Below, piece by piece: positions 1 through 10,810 of a stretch of DNA of 64,000 nucleotides. Source of the stretch: Lunularia cruciata (Eukaryota > Streptophyta > Marchantiopsida > Lunulariales > Lunulariaceae); the NCBI GenBank assembly GCA_948567375.1, contig OX419755.1:12715001-12779000 (forward strand), written 5' to 3'. Position 1 is the stretch's first letter, and every line of letters starts with the position of its first letter. The translations under genes were made by a program, and so were the position numbers. The notes under the pieces are model-generated. The model saw nothing but the letters and a program-made list of their open reading frames with translations. It did not search any database and was not told the DNA's origin.

Positions 1-777
1 CTCTCTTTGTTCTTCTACCCGTCCCCGTTCCCCTTGAAGCGGTCGTGCTCCTCGATCCTAGAATCTAAGGTTGCCCAATTCCATCGGTATTGGTCCACCC
101 ATGTGTGGCATTTTTGCCCAATAATGTTGAGGTGAAGCTACTCCTTCACCTCCACCTAATGCTCCTGCTGGACTCATGTCGATAATTGCGACTTGTAGAT
201 CCAGAAATGCCTCCACATACTCTTGTACACTATTCTTCTATGTCAATTCCCATAGTCGGGTTTGAGCCATTTGCACAAAATCCACCGATTGGAAATTCTT
301 CAGCAGTCCTTCTTGCATTGCTGTCCATGTGATCTCCCTTCTCTCTACCAACATGGATCGTTCCCAAGCATCATACCATGTGAAGGCTTTATCGGTCAAG
401 TACCCACATGCAAACATGCCTGCAACATGCTCTGTGATCTCTGTTGAGAACAATCAGAAATATCGATTCATTGTCGAGATCCAATTTCCCACTACTCCCA
501 TCGTATGTTGCCCCTTGTAAGGATCAATGTTGCAGGTCTTCTTCATCTGGAGTAGCAATGTGGCTTCATCGTTGATAGGGTTTGTAGGCATGGGTGCCTC
601 TCCAAGTACTTCAGTCGTAGGTACTGGGGTTTGAGACGGCTCTTCTTCTTGCATGGCTTGATCGTTCCTGAGGATATGCACTTGACTTTGTAATGTCTCC
701 ATGGTCATCTTAATCTCTCGAAATTCATTCAACATGCCTTGCATTCCTTGCACCAACTCTTGCAATTACGGATCCAT
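1..777 (-). pseudogene. Retrotransposon gag (capsid) fragment, family I
   Basis: Gag forms the particle that packages element RNA. The minus-strand reading starts with an ATG at 777-775, meets a stop at the fourth codon, then stays open from 765 to 454 and resumes in another frame from 453 to 238. It contains a coiled-coil-like Met/Gln-rich start and a capsid-type stretch (FACGYLTDKAFTWYDAW). The same protein lies at 40780-41500 in element A. The change of frame near 453 and the early stop show that it is broken. It continues past base 1. Confidence 0.7.
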
Positions 778-1368
778 GGTTCATGCAACACTCAATTGCT
801 AATGTCTACTTCAATACAGAGTCAATATGATCACCCTGGAAGGCGCACAAACTATCGGAACTACCATTGGGACCTCTGACGCTATCACTTGTTGATAATA
901 CTCCTCACTAAAATTCCTAACCACAAATTCTCTAAACATCACTTTTGGTCTCACTACATAATACTACGGATTTCTACTTGAGTATTGAAAGTGAGAGGAT
1001 TTGGAACATTCATATCCATTACATCATAATAGAATGTAGATTGTCAAATCCCACTCTCTATCATATATCACCATAAGTAGAATCACCGGGTTTAGTGAGT
1101 TCATCACTCTATCCATGAATTTGCACCAAAGTGATAAACTAGCAATACCCTCATCTGCTCAAGCTGGATGTACATAACCTTGATGTGGAATGGATTTGAG
1201 AATGGAAAGTTAGGTGCGAGAAATTGTCCTCCCGGTGCATCCATCCCATCCGCTCTCTAAAGTCCTTCCTAAGTCTCGCAATTTCTTTATGTTCTCCACC
1301 TCAAATTACTTAGTTTCAGTAGTTTGTACTATTCCAAGAGGGGTGATCCACTCTCTTGGAGTAAAACA
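778..1368 (-). other. Untranslated leader of the family-I element
   Basis: No coding sequence. The stretch from about 990 to 1368 is repeated at 30153-30529 and again, in plus orientation, at about 40176-40560, each time between a primer-binding site and gag. This marks it as the 5' leader of the family. Confidence 0.65.
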
Positions 1369-1383
1369 CTTGCTCTAATACCA
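1369..1383 (-). promoter_or_regulatory. tRNA primer-binding site
   Basis: On the minus strand it reads TGGTATTAGAGCAAG directly inside the 5' LTR. It resembles the complement of the 3' end of initiator methionine tRNA (TGGTATCAGAGC), the usual primer for plant Ty3/gypsy elements. Confidence 0.75.
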
Positions 1384-1384
1384 T

Positions 1385-2121
1385 TGTAATACTCGAGGAC
1401 AAGAGAAGAGAGAAAACACAGATTGCACACTCAAACAATCGATGCCCCAAGGGAGCACCTTCTCTTTATTATATAGACAAAGAGAATCTCCTCCAAGGAA
1501 GCTCCACCATAGGATTAGTGACACATATAGGTGACATGTCAGCAAGCTCCACCCTTGGATTAATTATTTGGATGGGTGACATGTCTGGTCTAGGTCCTAA
1601 CTGGTTGGTCAAACAAGCTTTGACCGGAGGGAATCTTTTAGGGAATCTTCCTATAGGAATCTCAGAATCACGTGAGTAAGATACCGTTGGAAAGCTCTTG
1701 ACGAGACAAAGCAAGGGGAGGGAAGGCCAGCCTTTACTCCATTGGGGGGGGAATATACACATTTTTGAGGCCTAATTCATCCGTTTAAGCCTCCGAAATT
1801 GCCTTCAAAGATTTCAGGCATATTTTGGTTCCTACTCTATTAGTAGAAGTCTTCTTTTGGTGATATCTCTTGCTGATCTGTTTAGTCCATCATATGTAAC
1901 ATCCTTCCAGATGTTACCAAACCAATTCTCACCTTTAAAGTATATGTCTAGCTATTGGTTCTAAGGTTCTCAAGTCTATTTCGGTTTCTGCCCTATTAGT
2001 AGAAGTACTCTTTTGGTGATACTTCTATCTTATCTATTTTGACCATCATGTATAACATCATTCTAGATGTTACCAAACCAAATTTCACATCTAGATCATA
2101 TGGCTAGCTCTTGGTATTACA
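1385..2121 (-). repeat. 5' LTR, family I (737 bp)
   Basis: It begins TGTAATAC and ends GTATTACA on the given strand, so it has the TG...CA ends expected of an LTR. It aligns along its length with the LTRs at 4946-5683, 30546-31284 (minus) and 39415-40158, 45281-46022 (plus). Confidence 0.88.
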
Positions 2122-2228
2122 ATATCACTATATCGATAAGGATGTCAAAAAATTGGTGTATCGCTAGTCAACTCAATCTGTATACCATGTCCCTTTAGAG
2201 CACCCAAATCCTTCTTATTGAAGGCAAA
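2122..2228 (-). pseudogene. Reverse transcriptase N-terminus, family E (interrupted by the family-I LTR)
   Basis: The minus-strand reading includes KKDLGALKGHGIQIELTSD, then TPIF, a stop at 2147-2145 and HPYRYSD. This is the region just before the first RT motifs of Ty3/gypsy polymerases, where an arginine is expected at the stop (TGA from CGA by one C-to-T change). The frame is cut at 2121 by the inserted LTR, so the catalytic YxDD box would be beyond the other end of that insertion, outside the window. Confidence 0.7.
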
Positions 2229-2677
2229 ACAACTCATGTGGCTCCTCAAGAACCTCCAAACCCTCCGTCCCTCCTCTCTAATAAGCTTGGGTCCAAGATC
2301 TAGCTCCCAAGTAACCTCTGTAATTGTCGTAGGAGTGGAAGACGTATTGATTGGCTGCTACACGGGGCCCTTGGGAGCAATAGTGTCATGCCTCCGCCCA
2401 CTAGAGGTCCCAACCTCTGTGTGAAAAACTCCCTCCACTCTGGCTGCTAGCTCTACACGTCCTCTAGCTGCATCCAAAGTGGCCAAGGGTCTAATCCAAG
2501 TAGCTGATGCTCACCTGGATGGACTCCAAGTAGACCACTCTCCCTAGTAGCTACTGGTTGTGTCCTAAGAATACCATGTCCACTTGTTCCATCGCCCCCA
2601 ACATGTACCTGAATCGTCTCGATAGGCACAGGGCTTGAAAGTGTCCAAGTGGTGATGCCTATCAAGCGCATCCTACG

Positions 2678-3650
2678 CTACTCTGCCAAGCCAAGGCTCA
2701 CAATCCAAGTCAAATAGTTCAGGTCCATAGCCTGACCTAACACTTGACACATGGATGCCTTTGACACTATTTGAATAGTGGTAATACCAGTGCAAAAAAT
2801 CATTGCTCGCTCTCTCTCATCGGCGTTGGGCTCCACCAACTATTGTAATTGTGAGTCCCAAACAAGTCCAAGTCCTCCGTCTCAAAAAGCATGAGAGCTT
2901 AGGAAACTCATGAGTGTAGGAAATGCGGCTCTAGGCTATCTAACTAGGTTCACCATTACCATTAGGTGACTTATCAGCCACTGCCATTGTTTGAGACTAA
3001 CGCCCAACATCCAAGATGTCATCAACAAGGATGTGGTCAAGTCGTTGAATCCCATCATAAGCACATTGTAAAACCTCTCTAGGCAAGAGGTTTGTCCACC
3101 AAAAATGAAGATGATGAGCCCATGATCCCACTCTAGCTGCATCTAACAATACAGTAGGTCCCATCCAAGAATGGGCCTGATGTGTACTCACCACCACTTT
3201 GGTGTGAGAATCACCCATCAAAGGAACGTTCTCCAAAAGGTAAGCTAGAGAAACAAACTGATGAACCTGGAGATGTTGTAGTATCTGTAACATCTCCCAA
3301 AACACACAAGAACAAGGATCCTAAAGACCCAAACTGCGGCCCGCACGTGTATGTCCCTAACATGGCTCTCCCAAAATCACCAAGTGAATAGGGTCATGTC
3401 TCTCCAGATCATGCACCCGCAATAAGGAGGAAATGTCTATTGGTAGGGCCTTTTGGTAACCTCTAACTGCTAAAATCGGTAATAACTCAGGACACTGGTA
3501 GGTCAAGTGTGATGTAGAGAGTCTTGCCTAGCAATCTCATCTCTCTCTACATACAAGTACCTTTGTACTCGTATACCCGCCAGTAATACCGTAGCTAGTC
3601 CGGTGCTAATCCCACCGAACAACTCCAATAGACATATCCCCTCTATAGGA
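2678..3650 (-). pseudogene. Cytosine-C5 DNA methyltransferase domain inside a retrotransposon
   Basis: It would transfer a methyl group from S-adenosylmethionine to cytosine in DNA. Motifs occur in the canonical linear order on the minus strand. Motif I is ELFGGISTGLATVL with an acidic VERDE about 20 residues on (3628-3521). Motif IV is ILGEPC followed by a stop where Q is expected, then GHTRAG (about 3380-3340). Motif VI is YLLENVP (ENV at 3233-3225). Next come DAARVG and FWWTNL (about 3150-3090), then ERERAM and LGQAMDLN (about 2840-2717). The catalytic cysteine codon is intact (3362-3360). The order I-IV-VI-VIII-IX-X is not permuted, so it is not a plant DRM-type enzyme; the ENV to FW.N spacing recalls DNMT3. 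A frameshift near 3520 and stops at 3359-3357 and 3323-3321 inactivate it. It sits between protease and RT, so it was part of the pol polyprotein. Confidence 0.85.
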
Positions 3651-3699
3651 TACTACCAAGCAATGAGTGTGGTATCCAAAAGTTTCAAAGTAATCAACT

Positions 3700-4093
3700 T
3701 TGGAGGCTCATCCTCACACTCATCTCCTGATGGTACCAAGGCTCCACTCCAAGCCTATTGCACCAATTGATCTCTATGTTGTTGCAATGCCTCCTCTGAA
3801 CTCCACAATGGAACATCCAAGGTGGATGGAACAATCCCATTTGTACTCCAAATTTGAGTGATCTCCTCTGGTACTGGAGTATCCTCTGCATGGGCATTCC
3901 CTTCCAACAAGTCACTAGGCCAAGTTACTGCACCACTAAAAGCTAAAACTGATGTTGCAATGGTCTCGGAATGTAGTGAGCCAAGACTACCACTATTGAA
4001 ATATACTGGTAGGCAACATACCCATCCCTCATCAGACTGCCAACTTGGTCTATAGAAGGCTATCTCCTCCCAATAGTTAATGTTGAAACCCAT
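3700..4093 (-). pseudogene. Protease-methyltransferase linker, family E
   Basis: An open minus-strand stretch (4093-3755) starts MGFNINYWEEIAFYRPSWQS and continues the protease reading after a one-frame shift. I associate this tryptophan-rich, YRP.W-containing segment with the region just after retropepsin domains in related green-lineage elements, and beyond that I know no function. The rest is Ser/Glu-rich and probably a flexible connection to the methyltransferase. Confidence 0.5.
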
Positions 4094-4365
4094 GGGGTAT
4101 TAACATTGTTCCCCCAACTAGCACATCGTATGACTCAACTATTGTCGCAATAGCCTGAGCTCTCACCATTGAGCTATCAATCGGATGACCAGGCTGAACC
4201 TGGACAACAAGCTCTCCACGTGTGATTTATAGTGTCAAACCACCACCTAGAGATGTTTGGATTTGAAATAGACACCTCTCCACATTGATCTTCAGTAATT
4301 CCAAACCGACTATTGCAGCCTTTCCCAACATAAGGGGTTGGGCACCAGAGTCTAACAAGACTCTC
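4094..4365 (-). pseudogene. Retropepsin-like aspartic protease, family E
   Basis: The minus-strand frame reads RVLLDSGAQPLMLGKAA, with the aspartyl-protease signature D-S-G at 4352-4344, followed by a hydrophobic beta-rich segment and ESYDVLVGG near 4130. This is the enzyme that cuts the Gag-Pol polyprotein. The catalytic DSG is intact, but a TAA stop follows the LGGGLTL segment and the frame shifts at the conserved GF near 4090. A protease just upstream of the methyltransferase places the latter inside pol. Confidence 0.7.
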
Positions 4366-4945
4366 TATGGTGTATAGACCTTCCTTGAAAGGTCCCACCA
4401 AACAAAAAATCCTCCTTTGGTTATCCAATAGGATAACACCAAGTGTGAATTGCACTCTTTCAAAGGCCGGTCTAGTTGGCAACTCCTCCAATCTAACTGT
4501 TGTTGCCTGCCATAAACCATTGGTCGTTGAACGAATCCCATGCTCCTCAACCAAGTCAGCTCCACTATCAACCACCTATCAATTGCGCTCTAGTAGTAGG
4601 AACCGCATCATCCCTACTCTCACAAAGCATGGCAGCCAACCGGAACATTGGGCTGGATCAACTCCCAATGTAAACATGTCATTTGTTGAAAACAAAGGGC
4701 ACCGCATAATCAATTGAGCCACCCTCAACATCATGCTAGACTTAATCTGTGTAGTAGTAGGTGGCTGATTAGCAAGTAGTCTATCATGCACTCCATCACC
4801 ACCTACCACACCTGCACTGGGACGTCTAGGAGCCATGGATGTCATCTACAATGCCTTGGATAGCATGAAAGACTAGGGAAGTCTGACCTGTCTCCCAACC
4901 TCTCCTCTCTATGGGTCCAACTCCATTGATACTCCTCTAGGCTCT
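4366..4945 (-). other. Family-E gag/pol connecting region
   Basis: It lies between the solo LTR and the protease of the family-E element. Several minus-strand frames are partly open, but I see no recognisable domain, and frame changes make the reading uncertain. Before the LTR inserted it was continuous with the gag C-terminus at 5684. Confidence 0.4.
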
Positions 4946-5683
4946 TGTAATACTCCGAGGATAAGAGAAGAGAGAAAACACAGATTGCACACTCAAACCT
5001 TCGATGCCCAAGGGGGCACCTTCTCTTTATTATATAGACAAAGAGGATCTCCTCCAAGGAAGCTCCACCATAGGATTAGGGACACAGATAGATGACATGT
5101 CAGCAAGCTCCACCCTTGGATTATTTACTTGGATGGGTGACATGTCTGGTCTAGGTCCTATCTGGTTGGTCAAACAAGCTTTGACCGGAGGAATCTTTTA
5201 GGGAATCTTCTTGTAGAAATCTCAGAATCACGTGAGTAAGGTACCGTTGGAAAGCTCTTGACAAGACAAAGCAGGGGGACAAAAGGCCAGCCTTTCCTCC
5301 GTTGGGGGAGGGGAGTCTGCACATTTTTGAGGCCTAATTCATCCATTTAGGCCTCCGAAATTGCCTTCAAAGATTTCAGGCATATTTTGGCTCCTACTCT
5401 ATTAGTAGAAGTCCCCTTTTGGTGATACCTCTTTCTGAACTGTTTAGTCCATCATGTGTAACATCCTTCCAGATGTTACCAAACCAATTCTCACCTTTAA
5501 ATCATATGTCTAGCTATTGGTTCTAAGGTTCTCAAGTCTATTTTGGTTTCTGCCCTATTAGTAGAAGTACTCTTTTGGTGATACTTCTATTTGATCTATT
5601 TTGACCATCATGTATAACATCATTCTAGAAGTTACCAAACCGAATTTCACATCTAGATCATATGGCTAACCCTTGGTATTATA
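4946..5683 (-). repeat. Solo LTR of family I with 5-bp target duplication
   Basis: This 738-bp LTR has TG at 4946 and a slightly mutated end (TATTATA for TATTACA) at 5683. GCTCT immediately precedes it (4941-4945) and immediately follows it (5684-5688), a perfect 5-bp target duplication. No primer-binding site, polypurine tract or coding sequence adjoins it. The two LTRs of a full insertion must therefore have recombined and deleted the interior. It splits the family-E element. Confidence 0.92.
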
Positions 5684-5699
5684 GCTCTAGAGCATGTAC

Positions 5700-7332
5700 T
5701 GCACTCCTAGTCACTACTGTAGCTACCTCCACCTATGTTGCTCTGCACATGAAGTCCAAAGCATCTCTATCACCAACATATGAGGTGGAAGCCTCATCAT
5801 CCAAATCTGATCTCCTCTAAGCAATGGCCATACTAGCCAATCTCTACTCCAATTGCTCAATCCAAGTAGCCATAGTTGTATCACAAGTAAGGGCAGGTAT
5901 TGCACCTCTACTAGGTGTAGATCCTCTACCACCTCATCCTCCATGAACTAGAGCTCCTCTATTTCCTACCATAACAGCCCTACCACTCCGTAACTCCGAG
6001 TGTAGGTCAAAGCACCGGTCACTAGTCTGACCAAATCTATGGCAATGCTCATACTGCCTCTGTGATGGCTGTGATGCACCAGAGGTATCAGGTCCACTAC
6101 CTTGAATACACTCTCTCCTATGGTGAGGTCCACCACAAGTCCAACAAGCAACACCACTACTCATTGGTTGTTGCTGACCCAAAAATGAAGGTAAGGGTCT
6201 AACTATAGTATGCCCTCCACTCGCTCCATAAGATCTGGGTTGTCCACTCTGTCCTCAGAAACCAATTGGGCGTGGTGCACTCTACTGCACTTTAGAAGAA
6301 GTCACAACTGTGGATGAGATCTCCCTACCAAATCCAGATGTCACCACTCTCTCCTCCACCATGTTGAGCTCAATACGCTCAAGCAAACCAAAGACCACTG
6401 CCAAAGTGGGCAAAGTAGCTTGTAACAACGTAGCATCACGAACTCTACGTCATAACTCCCTATCTAGTATCCCATACCAAAGATAGACTACATAGGCCTT
6501 AGTAACTCCTTGAGTGAAATTGATCAGTCGTCTCATATGAGTGTATGCCTTTTGTAGGCTCTCTCCAGCCTTCTACTGTAACTGCTACAAGCTCCTTAGC
6601 TTGTCAGTCCGTACTCATTGGTAGTTCTGCCTCAAACATTGGAAGAACTCTACCATGGGGTTAAACCCTGGTACCACACTACCTCCTATAGCAATACCTC
6701 CACTCATGGAAGCACTATCTCCAACTAGTGCACCTCCACTAACTCCACCAACACTACTTGAGCTAGAACTCATGGGTACAGCCGATCTACTCTTGGGAAC
6801 TGAGCCTGAAGTGATAGAGATATAGTTCAAAGACCAATATTTGTCTCTATAACTCAATCTCCTCCAAATGAGCTCTCCTAAACTCATGGTAGTTGTCCAT
6901 TGGTAGACCCTCCAAATGCTAAAACAACCCCTTCCATGCCATGAAGGGTGTAAACAAAGTCGAGTTCCGCATTTGCTATAGATCACACCAACTATTGAAC
7001 TCTTGGATGAAGTCATCTAACTCAATGGTACCCATTGTACCAGAGTAATGCCTAGGGCCTTTGGAGACCCCATAAATCTCGTCCATGTCCCACAACAACG
7101 GTGCGGACATGCCAAGTGCACTCTCAACTAAATCAACTCTTATGTCAAACTCCAACTCAAAGTCAATTTCCTCTTTCATTGGGACCCAAGATATAGGCTG
7201 ATACCAAGTGCCACTCCGAGTAAACCCACTGCATACTATAGGGCTAACTCCTCTGGAATCCCCAAAGAACTCCATAGTGACAAAGTAACCGCAATTGCAA
7301 TCGCAAACCAGAATCACAAATTGCAACTGCAA
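5700..7332 (-). pseudogene. Gag (capsid and nucleocapsid) of the family-E element
   Basis: The minus-strand reading starts near 7332, with a likely ATG near 7275 (MEFFGD). It passes through a capsid-like region (WYQPISW, then LDDFIQEFNSWC, then LEGLPMDNYHEFRRAHLEEIEL) broken by frameshifts at about 7000 and 6850. A Ser/Gly-rich linker follows (6840-6650). It ends with two zinc-knuckle-like motifs: CWTCGGPHHRREC near 6150 (CX2CX3HX4C) and a degenerate CHRFGQTSDRC near 6050. Gag packages element RNA, and the knuckles bind nucleic acid. A diverged copy of the 6360-6830 part lies at 49680-50165. Confidence 0.65.
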
Positions 7333-8763
7333 ACTGCAACCGCAAGTACTTCACCACCAAGTGCCAACACCAACTAAGCACCAACAAGTGCCAATACCCA
7401 CGGAACACCACCCACTAATGTAACTCTAATTGAGATAACTACACTAAGGGAAAGGCAATCAATAACCTACCATCACAACATGCACTCTCATGGTCTGTAG
7501 GTCATCACTTCCTACCTCAATGGAGAGAAACAAAGATAGTTTGACTGGTCATCACTCCAACCTCACTACCAAGAGCACACCAGAGCACCAACACTCTAAA
7601 TTTAGGGCACCTCACACAAACGTGATGCACAAACAAGAAGTAGAAAATGGAGAGAGTCCAATCACAAGAAATCTAAACAAAAACTCTCCATCTCATAAAG
7701 CAACACGGGATTGACTCTACCACCATTTGGCATTTGACATAAGAGAAGTTTGTATCTAATGTCTTAAGCTACCAAGATCACCAAGAATGAAATCAAATTG
7801 CCTCTCCTAGCCAAAGCTACAAGTGTATAGGTAACAATGGCACATTAGGACAACAAGTGAGGATGGACCAGATGGCTAGGGCACTAGTCTAGGAATAAGA
7901 GATCTAGGGGTCAAACCCTATTGCGCACAATCTAGCAAGGTGGACAGATTTTGCCAAACAATGACCAACATTTACTCCAAACTAGTTAGCCTCACGCCAG
8001 CAAGCTAGCTTGTTGGCCCTTCTAGGCCTTCATAGCCTCTCATAGCTCACAGCCCTATGCCTACAAATGCCAAAATGAGGCCGTTCTTCTTGCCACTTTG
8101 AACCCTCTCCAAATCTGGCAAAACTCCTCCAAATCTGCAAAAACTCCTCCAAACTTGCAAAACTCATCTAAATCTGGCCAACCAGCAAAACTCCTCCAAA
8201 TCTGGCCAAAATTTGACGTAAACTCCAACAAAAATTTGACATAAAATTTGACATAAACCCTAAAGTTGGCTGACCACCAAATCCTCCATTAACTCTTCAC
8301 TCGAGCCAAATTGAAAAAATGAGTTTCTCCAAATCACAAATTCACGAGTATAGGTTCCCAACTCCTCCTTCAATTTTACTTTTTGAGCACAACTCGCAAC
8401 AAATTGGTCTTGTCTTCACCTCATGAGCTCCAAATCACAACCATTGCTTGAAATTTGCTTCTTCTTTGCTAAAAAATTGGCCAACGCTTCCGTACACCAT
8501 CTGCCTTATTGCCAATTCTGAATCCACCAACGAGCTTTTGCACACTAGGGAAAAATTAAACTTTGATTGAGCTACCAACGATCCACCGAGCTTGGAGATA
8601 CCACCAACACTCACAGTTCCTACACCCAATTTCCCCCTAACTTCACTTCTTTGATGTAATCAGATTGTTTACAACTCTTGAATCCACTCAACTCAGATCA
8701 ATACTTGATCTATCACTCTATAAACGGCCAACAATTGTGCACTGATTACAATCAAACCACACT
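7333..8763 (-). other. Leader and low-complexity DNA upstream of family-E gag
   Basis: No gene recognised. It holds short simple repeats of GCAATTGCAA/CAACCGCAA type (about 7285-7350) and a run of CTCCAAATCTGG-like units (about 8105-8215). It probably belongs to the 5' region of the family-E element, whose own LTR I could not delimit. Confidence 0.35.
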
Positions 8764-9092
8764 CCTCTAACTAAAAGAATCCAAGGGACGCTCACCGGCC
8801 TCTATCCACCATATCCTAGAACTCGAAGGCTCAACATCAGAGAAGTGAGCCCTCTAGAGCTGCACCTCAAAAGTATACCCCTAGACTCGAGCTAGGTCTG
8901 AAACCCTAACGGTCCCATTGACGGCACACTCAATGGTGCAAATGGTGCAAAGTGATGCTGGGCCCCATCGTGAAGTCAATACCCCGAACATGAAATCTAA
9001 CTGTCAAAAAATAGTCTATGGGAAATTGCTGAAATACCTCTAACTACTATCATTGCAACTCCAGTGTCCAAGCAATCTAGATGTGACGCTAC
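8764..9092. repeat. Dispersed repeat, copy 1 (partner 31985-32308)
   Basis: The blocks around GGCTCAACATCAGAGAAGTGAG and GTGTCCAAGCAATCTAGATGTG recur in the same order at 31985-32308 with many substitutions. Both copies end just after a GCTACA, and both may be part of a family-E LTR or leader. There is no coding content. Confidence 0.6.
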
Positions 9093-10199
9093 AAATGATG
9101 TGACAACCTCATATCGAAACTATTGACATCCAGCCCCATTTTACCTCTTTGTCTCTCCCTTGTATGGCATGATAAGGCCTTCCCATCCTTTGTGTTTGTT
9201 GCGTGGTCACCTTTTCTTTAACTTTCAGGATCAAAATTTGAAACTGTGGGGGAATCATCGTATCTTCCCTTCATAGAAGTAGACCACTTGAACCCTACTA
9301 CTTTGAATCAAGAGTTCACCCAATGGAATGATCTTCTTGCTAGATTATGCAGTTCATAAGTAGCAGAGGTATCGACACTTAAAATTGACAATTGAGATTT
9401 TGGGTACTCCGTTTGGGTTCATAGTGTTGACATATAATTAGTATAGCTAATTAGCTAGGACCAAACTAACAAAGATTTTGAAAATTTATTTAGGATATAG
9501 AAATTAGAAATTATTATTTTATATAAAATATTTTTGGTATACTAAAAATTTAAATATTTCTAAAATGAAATGAGAATTGTAACATTGTTCCTAAATCATG
9601 GGAATGTATATTATGCAGAGCTTCAAAAATTTATTTGTATATTGCGCACAACTCAAGAAGCTTTGGTCACTTGTATTTATATGCTGTAATTAATGATAAA
9701 ATTCAGATTAAGTCAATGTTGACCTCTATATTTCAAATTTCATTAATCTATATTACCCTAAAATTTATTTTTTTACCTTCTCAAAATAATATAAACAGGT
9801 GTACATATCTTATTTTACAACATTTTGTATTTTTTCCTTCTTTAGATATATTATATATTTTGGCTAGTATAATCCACATTAATAAACTGTTTCCCGTGGT
9901 GACATTACATAGCATCAATGGATACCTCCTAGTTCCCACCGGCCGTCTTGGTGTCAACGCACTTGCATTATTAAAACGTAGATCATATGACCTTTTGAGT
10001 GGTCTCATTTCCACATTACCTCTTTCTTTGAAATGAATCCCAAAAAATTTATAACGGTTGATTTAGGAAGAATCTCCTCATGAATATTCAGCATCAATAA
10101 TATGATTAGTATACGTTGTACCAAAATCATTGAAGATATTTCGTAATCTGGTACTAATATTCTATATTTGACACTAATTCTTCTTTACCTCCATTTTCA
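9093..10199. other. AT-rich DNA without recognised genes
   Basis: The stretch is very AT-rich. The open frame at 9635-10036 has no recognisable domain and a composition that follows the local AT bias, so I do not call it a gene. Confidence 0.5.
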
Positions 10200-10810
10200 T
10201 CAGATATTAACCACACTGATTGATGGGTTAAAAGATTATGGACAGGTGCTACGAGAAAGCCACATTTAAATTTCCTTTGCGTTTTTTTTCTTGTTTACAA
10301 AATTTCTCATCATTCTCATTATTCAAAGGATAAAACAAGAAATTAATTTAGCCATTTTTCTGATAAGTAGTGGAAAATTTAGTGGAAAAGGATACTGTTC
10401 AATTCAAGTCTAGATTGAGAAGAATACTTAACATATTGATCCACATTATTTAGCACTTCTTCTTACACCTTTGATAAGTTTTGCCAACTTAAATTCCAAC
10501 GTACAACCGTCAAAATCTTAATCACTTGATACTCTGTAACGCTCTAGATATATATTTACTTTGGGTGTTTCATTGTAGAAATTGAGAAGTACTTTTGCTT
10601 CTCAGGATATGGGGCACATCCTTCTAGGGTTCTGCCTGAAGTTTATCACTCAAGACCACTCAAATTTATTCTTACCGTTCTTAACGAATCCGAGTTCATA
10701 CATCTTCATTATAGTATGTATATTGATGTATAACCTTGTTAACAATATTGTTCTCTCGAGTCAATTAATATTTAATCCTCTAAAACTTCTCTTTGCTTTT
10801 TATCCTCTGT
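10200..10810 (+). pseudogene. Old gag relic, copy 1 (partner 31285-31800)
   Basis: Conceptual reading gives VQFKSRLRRILNIL followed by HFFLHL. In the partner copy near 31430 the reading is MKEYIVQFESKLRRILNI. This is the helical core of an LTR-retrotransposon capsid. Both copies share the downstream GGGGCACATCCTT block and the ACCACTCAAATTTATTCTTAC block. Multiple stops mark it as very old. Confidence 0.5.

Larger units (their letters stand above)
1..2121 (-). mobile_element. Family-I Ty3/gypsy retrotransposon, 5' part, runs off the left edge
   Basis: Read on the minus strand the order is 5' LTR (2121-1385), primer-binding site, about 600 bases of leader, then gag down to base 1. The same LTR, leader and gag occur in element A (39415-46022, plus strand), which also carries pol and a chromodomain, so this copy presumably belongs to the same chromovirus-type family. 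Its 3' half lies outside the window. On the right it ends exactly at base 2121, inside the reverse-transcriptase reading frame of the family-E element, so it inserted after that element. The target duplication should be ATATC (2122-2126); its partner is outside the window. Confidence 0.85.
2122..9100 (-). mobile_element. Family-E Ty3/gypsy-like retrotransposon encoding a DNA cytosine methyltransferase (degenerate)
   Basis: Minus-strand order is leader or LTR-like DNA (about 9100-7400), gag (7332-5700), a solo-LTR insertion (4946-5683), protease (4365-4094), a linker (4093-3700), cytosine-C5 methyltransferase (3650-2678), a linker, and the start of reverse transcriptase (2228-2122). There the family-I element interrupts it, and the rest of pol must lie left of the window. 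Gag, protease and RT motifs identify a retroelement, and a methyltransferase between protease and RT is exceptional. Frameshifts and stops show an old, inactive copy. The right boundary is uncertain because I cannot delimit the family-E LTR. Confidence 0.75.

Noticed and set aside
2678-3650. Host DRM-type methyltransferase gene fragment
   Set aside because: DRM enzymes have permuted motifs; here the order is I-IV-VI-VIII-IX-X, and the segment is flanked in frame logic by retropepsin and RT.
9635-10036. Open frame of 133 codons
   Set aside because: It is in strongly AT-rich DNA, with a composition that mirrors the local bias and no motif.
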